Positions 1-8,054 of a stretch of 64,000 nucleotides of DNA are shown in pieces. How positions within the stretch are numbered: the stretch's first letter is position 1; each line of letters begins with the position of its first letter. Made by a program: the position numbers and the translations under genes. Under the pieces are notes generated by a model. That model saw nothing but the letters and a program-made list of their open reading frames with translations. It did no database searches and was not told the DNA's origin. Origin of the DNA: Tsuneonella aeria (lineage in GTDB: Bacteria > Pseudomonadota > Alphaproteobacteria > Sphingomonadales > Sphingomonadaceae); NCBI RefSeq assembly GCF_009827495.1, contig NZ_WTZA01000001.1, positions 1,686,001 to 1,750,000 of the forward strand, given 5' to 3'.

Positions 1-1805
1 GGGCCGAATACAAGAAGTGGTGGCGCCGCCCCGTGGGCGCGGCCGACGACGGCAGCGCGGACGAGCTTCTGCTCGACGAAGTGGCGCTGGCGCAGGGCAA
101 GGAATATTTCCGCCTCGGCGCCATCGCGGTGTCCAAGGACGGCAGAAAGCTCGCCTATTCGATCGACGACAACGGGTCCGAACGCTTCACCGCGCGCATC
201 AAGGACATTGCCACCGGCGAACACCTGCCCGACGAGATTCCCGGCACGCTTTCCGCCCTGGTCTGGGTCGCGGGTGATCGCGGCCTCGTCTACAGTCTCG
301 CCAACGAACAGTGGCGCACCGACAACGCGCGCCTGCACTGGCTGGGCACCCCGGTTGCCGATGATGTCGAGCTCTATCACGAGGATGACGAGGGCTTCCG
401 CGTCGGCGCCGGCCTTTCGGCGAACGAGAACTGGCTGGTCGTCTCCACCAGCGATCACGAAACGAGCGAGGTCCGCCTGATCCCCGCCGCCGACCCGCTC
501 GCCGCGCCGGTGGTGGTGAAGGCGCGTGCCAAGGGCGTGGAGTACGAAGTCGACGTCTACCAGGCGGACGGCGCGGGGGACGGCACGCTCTATGTGCTGG
601 CGAACGACACGCACGAGAACTTCCGCCTCGCGACCGCGCCGCTCTCCGCGCCCGGCGAATGGGCGACGCTGATCGAGGGGTCGGACGCGTTCTACCTCAC
701 GGGATTCGACCTGTTCCGCGATTTCTTCGTGGTCGAGGGGCGGCAGGCCGGCCTCGATACGATCGAGGTGCGCTATTACGACGAGCCCGACCGGGTCGAG
801 CCGATCGCCTTCCCCGAGGCGAGCTACAGCGCGGGCCTGGGCGACAATCCCGAATGGGCCATGGACCGGCTGCGGGTCGGCTACGAATCGATGGTCAGCC
901 CGGCCTCCACCTTCGATTACCATGTGGCGGAACGGCGCCTGGAACTGCTCAAGGTGCAGGAGATACCTTCGGGCTACGACGCGTCGCTCTACACCACGGA
1001 ACGGCTGCACATCCCCGCGCGGGACGGGACCGACATCCCCGTTTCGATCATGTACCGCAAGGATCGCCAGAACCTTGCCGATGGAGAGGCCGGCCCGCTG
1101 CACCTTTACGGCTATGGCGCCTACGGCATCGCCATCCCGCCCGGCTTCTCGACCACGCGGCTCAGCCTGGTGGATCGGGGGTTCGCCTACGCCATCGCCC
1201 ACATCCGCGGCGGCGACGATCTTGGCCGGGCCTGGTACAAGGGCGGCAAGCTGGAGCGGCGCGTCAATACCTTCACCGATTTCGTGGACGTGGCGAAGGG
1301 GCTGATCGCGCGCGGGTTCACCCGGGCCGGGCGCATCTCGATCTCGGGCGGATCGGCCGGCGGCGAATTGATGGGCGCCGTGATCAACTCCGATCCCGCG
1401 CTGTGGGGCGCGGTGGTGGCGCACGTGCCGTTCGTCGACGTGCTGGCGACGATGCTGGACGCCTCGCTCCCGCTGACGCCCGGCGAATGGCCCGAATGGG
1501 GCAACCCCATCGAGGACAAGGCCGCGTTCGACCTGATTGCCAGCTACTCCCCCTACGACAACGTCAGGGCGCAGGCCTATCCGCCGATGCTCGTGACCGC
1601 CGGCCTCAACGATCCGCGCGTGACCTACTGGGAACCGGCGAAATGGGTCGCCCGCCTGCGCGAAATGAAGACGGACGACAACATCCTGCTCCTCAAGACC
1701 AACATGGGAGCGGGCCACGGCGGCAAGTCCGGCCGCTTCGAAAGTCTGCAGGAAACCGCCGAGGAATTCGCCTTCATCCTGTGGCAGATGGACGTCGCGC
1801 GGTGA
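1..1805 (+). CDS. ptrB: Oligopeptidase B (S9A prolyl oligopeptidase family), 5' end outside the window
   Basis: Serine peptidase that cleaves short peptides after basic residues; family members are mostly cytoplasmic. About 600 codons are visible, reading in frame from base 3, so roughly the first 80-100 residues of a usual ~690-residue protein lie upstream. The N-terminal part is the beta-propeller. The C-terminal alpha/beta hydrolase carries the nucleophile motif GGSAGG (Ser codon at 1353-1355), an Asp in a NDPRV segment and the catalytic His in GAGHGG near the end. The segments RGGDDLGRAWY and MLDASLPLTPGEWPEWGNP are typical of PtrB rather than of prolyl oligopeptidase. The stop overlaps the GTG of the next gene. 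Confidence 0.93.
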   Translation, partial: AEYKKWWRRPVGAADDGSADELLLDEVALAQGKEYFRLGAIAVSKDGRKLAYSIDDNGSERFTARIKDIATGEHLPDEIPGTLSALVWVAGDRGLVYSLANEQWRTDNARLHWLGTPVADDVELYHEDDEGFRVGAGLSANENWLVVSTSDHETSEVRLIPAADPLAAPVVVKARAKGVEYEVDVYQADGAGDGTLYVLANDTHENFRLATAPLSAPGEWATLIEGSDAFYLTGFDLFRDFFVVEGRQAGLDTIEVRYYDEPDRVEPIAFPEASYSAGLGDNPEWAMDRLRVGYESMVSPASTFDYHVAERRLELLKVQEIPSGYDASLYTTERLHIPARDGTDIPVSIMYRKDRQNLADGEAGPLHLYGYGAYGIAIPPGFSTTRLSLVDRGFAYAIAHIRGGDDLGRAWYKGGKLERRVNTFTDFVDVAKGLIARGFTRAGRISISGGSAGGELMGAVINSDPALWGAVVAHVPFVDVLATMLDASLPLTPGEWPEWGNPIEDKAAFDLIASYSPYDNVRAQAYPPMLVTAGLNDPRVTYWEPAKWVARLREMKTDDNILLLKTNMGAGHGGKSGRFESLQETAEEFAFILWQMDVAR

Positions 1806-2191
1806 GCTTCACCATGACTTTCACCGCGCTGCCGGAACACATCGACGAGCTTGGCCATGTCAACAACACGGTGTGGCTGCAGTGGGTGCAGGAAGTGGCG
1901 ACCAGGCACTGGGGCGCGGTCGCCCCGCCGGAACACGTGGACCGTTATATCTGGGTCGTGACTCGGCACGAGATCGACTATCGCGGCAACGTGGGCGTGG
2001 GCGAAATCGTGACGGCCGAAACGTTCATCCCCGAACCGCCGCGCGGCGCGCAGTTCGATCGCTGCGTGGCGTTCCGCGATTCGCGGGGGAAGCGGATCGT
2101 GGCGGCACGCAGCACCTGGGCGATGATCGACAAGGCCAGCGGCCGCCTGGTCCGCGTTCCCGCCGAGGTTGCCGCCCCGTTTCTCGCCTGA
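1802..2191 (+). CDS. Acyl-CoA thioesterase, 4HBT hotdog-fold (YbgC/FcbC-like)
   Basis: A 129-residue single-domain hotdog protein, the usual size for YbgC/4-hydroxybenzoyl-CoA thioesterase relatives, which hydrolyse acyl-CoA thioesters. The N-terminal segment EHIDELGHVNNTVWLQW matches the family signature with the catalytic acidic residue before GHVNN. The GTG at 1802 overlaps the ptrB stop (GTGA), suggesting translational coupling; an in-frame ATG at 1814 is the alternative start. The substrate cannot be told from sequence. No terminator is seen before the tRNA gene 98 bases downstream. Confidence 0.85.
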   Translation: MSFTMTFTALPEHIDELGHVNNTVWLQWVQEVATRHWGAVAPPEHVDRYIWVVTRHEIDYRGNVGVGEIVTAETFIPEPPRGAQFDRCVAFRDSRGKRIVAARSTWAMIDKASGRLVRVPAEVAAPFLA

Positions 2192-2289
2192 TCGCGCGCC
2201 TGCACAAACGGCGCTTGCGGGGTGGCGGGTGCGTTGCTAGAGGCGCGCGCCTACCGGGGCTGCCGCGCGCGGCCCGTTTCATCCGATGT

Positions 2290-2376
2290 GCGGTCGTGGC
2301 GGAATTGGTAGACGCGCAACGTTGAGGTCGTTGTGGGCGAAAGCCCGTGGAAGTTCGAGTCTTCTCGACCGCACCA
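2290..2376 (+). tRNA. tRNA-Leu (anticodon GAG)
   Basis: An 87-nt cloverleaf including an encoded CCA. The acceptor stem is GCGGTCG/CGACCGC (7 of 7 pairs). The anticodon stem CAACG/CGTTG encloses the loop TTGAGGT, giving anticodon GAG (reads CUC/CUU). There is a long variable arm, TGGGCGAAAGCCCGT, as expected for class II leucine tRNAs, and a T-arm with loop TTCGAGT. Confidence 0.97.
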
Positions 2377-2399
2377 CCCAGTCCTGAAATGAACTGAAC

Positions 2400-2417
2400 G
2401 TTCGCCCGCGGGCGAAC
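2400..2417 (+). terminator. Perfect 18-bp palindrome after tRNA-Leu
   Basis: GTTCGCCCGCGGGCGAAC is a perfect inverted repeat 23 bases past the tRNA, followed by CTGTTTCC. It could end the tRNA transcript, but the T-tract is poor and the hairpin has almost no loop. It could equally be a protein-binding palindrome. Confidence 0.4.
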
Positions 2418-2584
2418 CTGTTTCCGGACTGATGCGTGGGCGCTGCATCCGAAGGGCGCGAACCCAGCGAAGCTCCAGTGGACGAAATCACGACAATATG
2501 TGCGTTCCGTAAGGGTTTGCTGGTCGCGCCTTGCCCATTTGCAGCGGCAGGCTGGCACCTGGTTTCAGGCCAGGAGAACCCATC

Positions 2585-3952
2585 ATGAATCGCTATCACC
2601 TCGTTCTAGTTTCGGTCGCATTTGCCGGCTCTGCGAGCGCCCAGACTATCGACATTGTGGGCGAGAATACCGTCATCGATCAACTGACGCCGCCCGGCGG
2701 GCGGTGCGTGCCAACTTACGCCAACACGGTCTCCTACGGACCGGGCGATGTCCGCTCGGACGGTACCACGAACCTTGGGCCGATCACCGAAACCTCCAGC
2801 CATTGTGTGACGTCGCTGCCGCCCACCGACATACTCGATGGCCAGTTCACCATCGCATTTCGCGCCGGTGACACGATTACCGGGACCTTCAGTGGCAGCG
2901 CTGACAGCACGGCGACGCCCGGTGTCTTCGCGGCGAGCAAGTTGCTGACGATCACCGGGGGAACCGGACGCTTTGCGGGAGCGACGGGTACCATCGACCA
3001 GGGTGGCCTCCTGTCCGTTGCGGCCGGCCTGGGCACGTACACCGGCACGCTGACAGGAGCGATCACGACAACCGCGACGACCGAGAGCGGGAACTTTGCC
3101 ACTGCATATGGCGACGGCAGCGCAGCGCTGGGAGACTATGCCAGCGCCTATGGCGGCCTCTCGATCGCCCGCGGCGACCGGGCGCTTGCGGTCGGCAGCA
3201 TGGCGGAAGCGACGGCAACCGGGGCAACTGCATTGGGGGACCAGACGATCGCCTCCGGCCCGGCGTCGGTAGCCCTCGGCCAATCTGCCGCGGCGACGGC
3301 CCCTGCCGCAACGGCGCTCGGGCATAACGCCGACGCATTCGGCCTCGCATCGACTGCGGTCGGCGTCCGCGCAGTATCGAGTGCGGCGCAATCGACCGCG
3401 CTGGGGGCATCCGCGAACGCGAGCTTCGCGGCGTCGACGGCCATCGGTTCCGGCGCGGCGACGTCCCGCGCCAACGAGGTCGCTCTCGGAGGTACGGGGA
3501 GTTCCGTCCGCGTCGGGGACATTGCCGCCAGCACGGCGTCGCAGACAGGCAGCCTGGGCGTCGCCACGGTCGATGCGAACGGAACGCTTGGCCGTGACAC
3601 ATCGCTGTTTGCGAACGTCGCTGCCTTGCAGTCGGCAGCGAGCGGATTCCAGTCGTCCATCGCGACGCTGGACGGACGGGTCACCAGTCTGTTCGACCTG
3701 CGCGACATCGATCGACGCGATATGCGCAAGGGCGTGGCGGCAGCCGTTGCGATGGGGCACGCGCCGTTTCCCTCGGCGCCCGGGAAGACCAGTTACGTCC
3801 TCAACGGTGCGATGTTCCGCGGAGAGGCGGCCGTGGGCGGCTCCCTCCTGCATCGTCTTGACAGTGACACGCCCGTCGCGATCGGGGTGGGTTTCAGCTT
3901 TGCCGGCGAAAAGAACAATGCGTTCCGGGCGGGCGTAGCCGGCGAATTCTGA
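2585..3952 (+). CDS. Short trimeric autotransporter adhesin (YadA-like head repeats and membrane anchor)
   Basis: Outer-membrane adhesin, type Vc secretion. The 455 residues start at ATG 2585, which has AGGAGA ~8 bases upstream. Residues 1-20 are a signal peptide (cleavage near SASA-Q). Residues ~21-165 form a beta-rich domain containing GGTGRFAGATG (125-135), a motif I associate with AOC/dirigent-like or DUF3224 barrels. About ten 14-residue head repeats of the form (A/S)TALG follow (~172-303). A short stalk at ~340-380 leads into a YadA-anchor-like C-terminus of about 75 residues ending in Phe. It is much shorter than classical adhesins. It lies convergent to a CadC-like regulator gene, which may or may not control it. 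The adhesin call is firm; the N-terminal domain call is inference. Confidence 0.78.
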   Translation: MNRYHLVLVSVAFAGSASAQTIDIVGENTVIDQLTPPGGRCVPTYANTVSYGPGDVRSDGTTNLGPITETSSHCVTSLPPTDILDGQFTIAFRAGDTITGTFSGSADSTATPGVFAASKLLTITGGTGRFAGATGTIDQGGLLSVAAGLGTYTGTLTGAITTTATTESGNFATAYGDGSAALGDYASAYGGLSIARGDRALAVGSMAEATATGATALGDQTIASGPASVALGQSAAATAPAATALGHNADAFGLASTAVGVRAVSSAAQSTALGASANASFAASTAIGSGAATSRANEVALGGTGSSVRVGDIAASTASQTGSLGVATVDANGTLGRDTSLFANVAALQSAASGFQSSIATLDGRVTSLFDLRDIDRRDMRKGVAAAVAMGHAPFPSAPGKTSYVLNGAMFRGEAAVGGSLLHRLDSDTPVAIGVGFSFAGEKNNAFRAGVAGEF

Positions 3953-3963
3953 TGGGTATGGAC

Positions 3964-3992
3964 GGCACGGCTCGACTGCGGCGGGCCGTGCC
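3964..3992. terminator. Hairpin in the convergent gap, possible bidirectional terminator
   Basis: GGCACGGC (3964-3971) pairs with GCCGTGCC (3985-3992) across a 13-nt loop, in the 57-bp gap between the convergent adhesin and regulator genes. There is no clear T-tract on either side, so its strength is uncertain. Confidence 0.4.
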
Positions 3993-4009
3993 TTCCCTGG
4001 CCCGGGCAG

Positions 4010-5560
4010 TCAGTTCCGGCGAAAGTCGGGCTGGCTGCCCGATTGCTGCCAGTAGGCCTCCAGCCCGCTGACTTCGAGAAGAGCGCGATACCGCTCATCC
4101 GACTGAAGCGCGGTCATCGAAGGACGAAAAAGGACAACGGTGGCGGTCTGATGCGCGACCCCGGGTGCGGTTCCCGCAATCGCATAAAGCCTGGTCAGGC
4201 TGTCCAGCGCATCTTCGGCAAACCCCATCATAACCAGCAGCGGTGCGTTGTACTGTGCAGCCTGCGGGGCCTGTGCGGCTTGTTCGACGAGCATGGACCT
4301 TTGGCCGGCAAGCGCTTGGCGATCGCCGTCGCGCAAGGCCCAGGCGAGCCTGGCATTCCATTCGCCAGCCTCTCTTGGAACATAGTCGGGGCGCGCCTGC
4401 GGGTCGAGCGCCAGGCTCGCGGCAGCGTCGTACCGCCTGCTTTCGAGAAGGAGCTGGAAACGCGTGTTCCACAGATAGCCATGCGCAGGCCAACGGGCAC
4501 CTGCCTGTTCGAACCTGGCATCGGACTCGCGGACATCGCCGGCCAGGAAATGGCCGAGAGCGACATTTCCCCAACCGATCGGCAGCATCGGATCGAGTTC
4601 GATCGAGCGGTCAGCGAACGGCAGGGACTCGTTCACCCTCCCCACGTCGCGCAGGAACATGGCCCTGCGCGCATAGGCATACCAGTAGTCCGGGTATCGC
4701 CGGACGATGCGTTCAGTGGCCCGATCGAAACGCGCGTAATTACCGAAAGCGGGCCGGGAGAACGCGAGAACCGCAGCCGCATCGCGCTGATCCGGTTCGA
4801 GCTCCAGACCCCTTTGCGCCGCGTTCGTCATCAACTCGGCCATCGTCGCCGTGTCGCGCCCGGTAAATCCCGCCAGGGCGAGGAGGTAAGCCAGGCTCAG
4901 CGCGCCCCAGGCGTCGGCATGGCGGGGATCAATGGTGACGGCTTGCTTCAGAAAACTGATGGCCTGTTCCGATGTGCCCGGCTCGCCGGTCAATTGCAGC
5001 AGGCGTGCTCTTTCGACGAGTTCGACCGAATCCGGATCAGCCCGGTCCCCGAAGAGCGTTTTTCGTCCGATGAGGGCCGCGCCCCCCGCCGCGGCGATCG
5101 CTGCGAGCCCCGCGTACGCCATCATCCCGCGGCGGCTCGTCTTCGCAATGTCAGGAGTGTCAGGGCTGTTGTCCGCACCTTCGGGGTGCGCCACCACGAG
5201 CCGAAATCCGACCTTGGTGATTGTTTCCAGGTGCACCGCATCACCGGCGACCGCGGCAAGAGCCTGCCGTATCAGCGAGATGACCCGATTGATGGCGTTG
5301 TCGCCGACAATCACGCCATTCCAGCATAGTGCAATCAAATCGTCTCGGGAAAGGACCTGGCCTGGTTCCAGACCAAGCGCGACAAGAACTTGCATCACGC
5401 GAGGCTCAAGAACCGCCTTTCTTTCCGCAAGAAAGATCGTTCGCGTAGGTGGATCGACGTGCAAAGGGCCGATGGCGAACGCCGGCACGCGGCTCAAGTC
5501 CCGCGGCGATACATAATCGAACTCGGTCCGCTGCACGTCCATCGCGTGCCTGCCTCCCAT
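4010..5560 (-). CDS. CadC/ToxR-type winged-helix regulator with C-terminal TPR repeats
   Basis: Predicted transcription regulator of up to 516 residues. Residues ~28-123 form an OmpR/CadC-type winged helix ending in the typical KVGFRLV wing strand. A hydrophobic segment follows at about 145-167, preceded by SRRG, probably one membrane span. The rest is helical with TPR-like repeats of A/L/W/Y pattern (~180-500), as in many alpha- and gammaproteobacterial CadC-TPR regulators. Two starts are possible: 5560 (given) and ATG 5542, which has GGGAGG ten bases upstream and looks at least as good. It faces the adhesin gene and is divergent from the formaldehyde-detoxification locus. No effector can be predicted. 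Confidence 0.82.
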   Translation of the reverse strand: MGGRHAMDVQRTEFDYVSPRDLSRVPAFAIGPLHVDPPTRTIFLAERKAVLEPRVMQVLVALGLEPGQVLSRDDLIALCWNGVIVGDNAINRVISLIRQALAAVAGDAVHLETITKVGFRLVVAHPEGADNSPDTPDIAKTSRRGMMAYAGLAAIAAAGGAALIGRKTLFGDRADPDSVELVERARLLQLTGEPGTSEQAISFLKQAVTIDPRHADAWGALSLAYLLALAGFTGRDTATMAELMTNAAQRGLELEPDQRDAAAVLAFSRPAFGNYARFDRATERIVRRYPDYWYAYARRAMFLRDVGRVNESLPFADRSIELDPMLPIGWGNVALGHFLAGDVRESDARFEQAGARWPAHGYLWNTRFQLLLESRRYDAAASLALDPQARPDYVPREAGEWNARLAWALRDGDRQALAGQRSMLVEQAAQAPQAAQYNAPLLVMMGFAEDALDSLTRLYAIAGTAPGVAHQTATVVLFRPSMTALQSDERYRALLEVSGLEAYWQQSGSQPDFRRN

Positions 5561-5728
5561 GGACGGCTTGAGTTCCTCGATTTCCTGAAAATCTAACTGT
5601 CATTAATCTTACGAGCAAGCGGAAGCGTGACATCGAGGAGCCGCTTGTCGGTCACCTGCATATGGGAACTGGTCCGAGCGGCCGCTTCCCTGATAAGATG
5701 AGTCCGATCTTTGGCAGGGAGGAATCGG

Positions 5729-5806
5729 ATGGAAGATAATGCCGAAAACAAGGGTTTCATCCCGATGCATGCGGGCGAGTCCATTTGCAGCGCGGTGGCC
5801 TGTTGA
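5729..5806 (+). pseudogene. 25-codon ORF, probable C-terminal remnant of glutathione-dependent formaldehyde dehydrogenase (adhC/frmA)
   Basis: A tiny ORF with a strong ribosome site (GGGAGG, 5717-5722, spacing 6). Its stop overlaps the fghA start (TGATG). The peptide contains N-K-G-F-x-x-M-H-A-G-E-S-I-x-S-x-V, the pattern found at the extreme C-terminus of class III alcohol dehydrogenases (N-x-G-F-x-x-M-H-x-G-x-S-I-R-x-V). In many proteobacteria that enzyme is encoded directly upstream of S-formylglutathione hydrolase. In-frame sequence further upstream shows no more similarity and reaches a stop 30 bases before the ATG. My reading is that the dehydrogenase was deleted and its last codons remain, possibly reused as a translated leader for fghA. 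Confidence 0.62.
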
Positions 5807-6636
5807 TGGAGCAGGTCAGCGCCAATCGCAGCCACGCGGGCGTGCAGGGGGTATATACCCACCGGTCCACGTCGACGGGTACGCCGATGACATTCTCGGT
5901 GTTCGTGCCCGATCATGCCCCCGGCGCAAAGCTACCGGTGCTGTGGTACTTGTCGGGTCTGACCTGCACCCACGCCAATGTCACCGAGAAGGGCGAATAC
6001 CGCGCAGCCTGCGCCGAACACGGAGTAATCTTCGTGGCGCCCGACACCTCGCCGCGCGGTGAAGGCGTGCCCGATGCCGAAGGATATGATTTCGGGCAGG
6101 GGGCCGGGTTCTACGTCGATGCGACGCGCGAACCGTGGTCGACGCACTTTCTTATGCGGAGCTATATCGAGATCGACTTGCCGCAACTGGTCGCCGGCCA
6201 TTTCCCGGCGGACATGGACCGCCAGGGGATCACCGGCCATTCGATGGGCGGACACGGCGCGCTGACCACCGCCTTGCGCAACCCTGGACGTTTCCGCTCG
6301 GTCAGCGCGTTTTCGCCGATCGTTAGCCCGCTCGAATGTTCGTGGGGCGAAAAGGCACTTGGCGGATACCTTGGCCCCGACAGGACAAGCTGGCGTGCGT
6401 ATGACGCGTGCGCGCTTATCGATGACGGCGCCCGGCTCCCAGATCTGCTCGTCGACCAGGGGACCGCCGATAATTTCCTGGCCGATCAGCTCAAGACGCA
6501 CCTCCTCGAAGACGCCTGCGCGCGGGCTGGGATGCCCGCGACGATCCGCATGCAGGAAGGCTACGACCATTCGTATTACTTCATCTCGACCTTCATGGCC
6601 GAGCATGTCGCCTGGCACGCGAAGCGTCTGGTTTGA
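5806..6636 (+). CDS. fghA: S-formylglutathione hydrolase
   Basis: Esterase-D-type enzyme (EC 3.1.2.12) that hydrolyses S-formylglutathione to formate and glutathione in formaldehyde detoxification. From ATG 5806 it has 276 residues, the normal family length. The nucleophile elbow is GHSMGGHG, the acid sits in LVDQGTADNF and the catalytic His in GYDHSYYF near the C-terminus; the conserved LSGLTCTHAN oxyanion region is also present. The start overlaps the stop of a 25-codon ORF that looks like the tail of the missing partner dehydrogenase. No full adhC gene is nearby, so the preceding pathway step must be encoded elsewhere or be absent. Confidence 0.93.
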   Translation: MEQVSANRSHAGVQGVYTHRSTSTGTPMTFSVFVPDHAPGAKLPVLWYLSGLTCTHANVTEKGEYRAACAEHGVIFVAPDTSPRGEGVPDAEGYDFGQGAGFYVDATREPWSTHFLMRSYIEIDLPQLVAGHFPADMDRQGITGHSMGGHGALTTALRNPGRFRSVSAFSPIVSPLECSWGEKALGGYLGPDRTSWRAYDACALIDDGARLPDLLVDQGTADNFLADQLKTHLLEDACARAGMPATIRMQEGYDHSYYFISTFMAEHVAWHAKRLV

Positions 6637-6649
6637 GCGGCGGCGCTAT

Positions 6650-6664
6650 TGAGAACTATTCGCA
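6650..6664 (+). promoter_or_regulatory. Fur-like box upstream of the iron-uptake operon
   Basis: TGAGAAC-T-ATTCGCA is a 7-1-7 inverted repeat (5 of 7 positions symmetric) resembling the TGCGAAT-N-ATTCGCA form of Fur sites. It lies 36 bases before the first gene of a PepSY/TonB-receptor operon, a sensible position for iron repression. The prediction is by eye only. Confidence 0.5.
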
Positions 6665-6699
6665 TTGACCGGAGGTGGCCGGCGGTCTAACCGCGGCGC

Positions 6700-7851
6700 A
6701 TGACCCGCTCGGGCATCCGCACATGGTACATCATTCACAAGTGGAGCAGCGTGGTTGCCACGCTGTTTCTTCTCATGCTCTGCGTGACCGGCCTGCCGCT
6801 GATCTTCCACGACGAGATCGACGCGTTGAGCGGCGAGGACTACGAAGCCGGCCTGCCGGGACCGCCATCGTCCAGCGCCGGCCAGCCGCTCGACGAGATG
6901 CTCGCGAAAGCGCTCGCCGAACGGCCGGGCGAGGTACCCCTGTTCATGGCGTTCAGCCAGGAAAGCCCGCTGCTCACCGTCACCACCGGCCCGCGCCCCG
7001 ATGCCGACGTGGCCGAGATGACGCTGCTGTTTCTCGACCGCAAAACCGGCGCCTCCCTGGGTCCAGTGCCTGGCGGCGGCGTCATGGAGCTGATCCTCCA
7101 GATCCATACCGACATGCTGCTGGGGCTGCCCGGCATGCTGTTCCTGGGGACGATGGGCCTCGCATTCGTCCTGTCGCTGGTGTCCGGCGCGGTGCTTTAC
7201 GTGCCGTTCATGCGCAAGCTGCCCTTCGGCACGCTGCGGACCGGCCGGGCCAAGCGGGTGGGGCGGATAGACCAGCACAATTTTATCGGGATGATCACAC
7301 TCGCCTGGGCGCTGGTGATAGGGCTGACCGGCGCGATCAACGCTTTTGCCGATCCGCTGACCGATATGTGGCAGGACGGCGAAGTCGCGCGGATGACCGC
7401 CGCCTATGCCGGCGAGCCGCCGCTCGATCCGGCCAATTACGGCTCGATCGATCGCGCGATGGCCTCGGCCCAGGCGGCGCTTCCCGGTCGCTCGCCGCAA
7501 TTCATCGGCTTCCCGGGTGGCGCGTGGAGCAGTGGGCACCACTACGCGATCTTCTTCCAGGGCGATCGTCCGCTGACCGCCCACCTCCTCACCCCCGCCC
7601 TGGTCGACGCCCGCACCGGCGCGCTGACCGATGCGCGCGACATGCCGATCCTCAACCAGGCGCTTATGATGTCCAAGCCGCTGCACTTCGGTGACTATGG
7701 CGGGCTGCCCCTGAAGCTGATCTGGGCCGCGCTGACGCTGGCGACGATCTGGGTGCTGTGGAGCGGCGTGCTGCTGTGGTTGCGCCGCCGCCCGGGCGCG
7801 GTCGATCGGCGCGTGGCCGAGATCGTGGCCGGATCGGCGCACGCGGCATGA
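6700..7851 (+). CDS. PepSY-associated TM protein (iron-siderophore uptake operon)
   Basis: A 383-residue inner-membrane protein of the PepSY_TM family. It opens with WYIIHKWSSVVATLFLLMLC, the family's first helix with a His likely to bind haem or metal. There are further spans near 145-170, 200-220 and 340-365; conserved His residues occur in IHTDML and DQHNFIG. Members next to siderophore receptors are thought to reduce ferric siderophores or move iron across the inner membrane. An in-frame TAA at 6688 fixes the start at or after 6691; GGAGG is visible but 24 bases away. The stop overlaps the next ATG (ATGA). It is the first gene of a three-gene operon. Confidence 0.85.
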   Translation: MTRSGIRTWYIIHKWSSVVATLFLLMLCVTGLPLIFHDEIDALSGEDYEAGLPGPPSSSAGQPLDEMLAKALAERPGEVPLFMAFSQESPLLTVTTGPRPDADVAEMTLLFLDRKTGASLGPVPGGGVMELILQIHTDMLLGLPGMLFLGTMGLAFVLSLVSGAVLYVPFMRKLPFGTLRTGRAKRVGRIDQHNFIGMITLAWALVIGLTGAINAFADPLTDMWQDGEVARMTAAYAGEPPLDPANYGSIDRAMASAQAALPGRSPQFIGFPGGAWSSGHHYAIFFQGDRPLTAHLLTPALVDARTGALTDARDMPILNQALMMSKPLHFGDYGGLPLKLIWAALTLATIWVLWSGVLLWLRRRPGAVDRRVAEIVAGSAHAA

Positions 7852-8054
7852 AGCGTCCGGCGCGCGCGGTCCTCGCCTGGCCGATGACATTCGCCTGCGC
7901 GATCCTCGCCGGTCTGGTGCTCGGGCTTGTCGGCGACGGCGCGCCCGACATTCTTTCCTGGGCGCTCCTCGGCGCGGTGCCCTTGGCGATCGCCATCGCA
8001 TGGTCGCGACGGGCCCGCTCCGCCCCCTCTCCAAAAGGACGATCCCTCCGATGA
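7848..8054 (+). CDS. Small two-helix membrane protein, iron-operon associated
   Basis: A 68-residue protein with two hydrophobic helices (about residues 10-30 and 37-55) separated by GDGAPDILS, and a basic C-terminus. I do not recognise a named family. It is locked between the PepSY gene and the receptor by 4-nt ATGA overlaps on both sides, so it is almost certainly translated with them. An accessory role in siderophore transport or reduction is inference from position only. Confidence 0.75.
   Translation: MKRPARAVLAWPMTFACAILAGLVLGLVGDGAPDILSWALLGAVPLAIAIAWSRRARSAPSPKGRSLR

Noticed and set aside
2290..5600. Genomic island inserted at tRNA-Leu
   Set aside because: No integrase and no repeated copy of the tRNA 3' end were found downstream.
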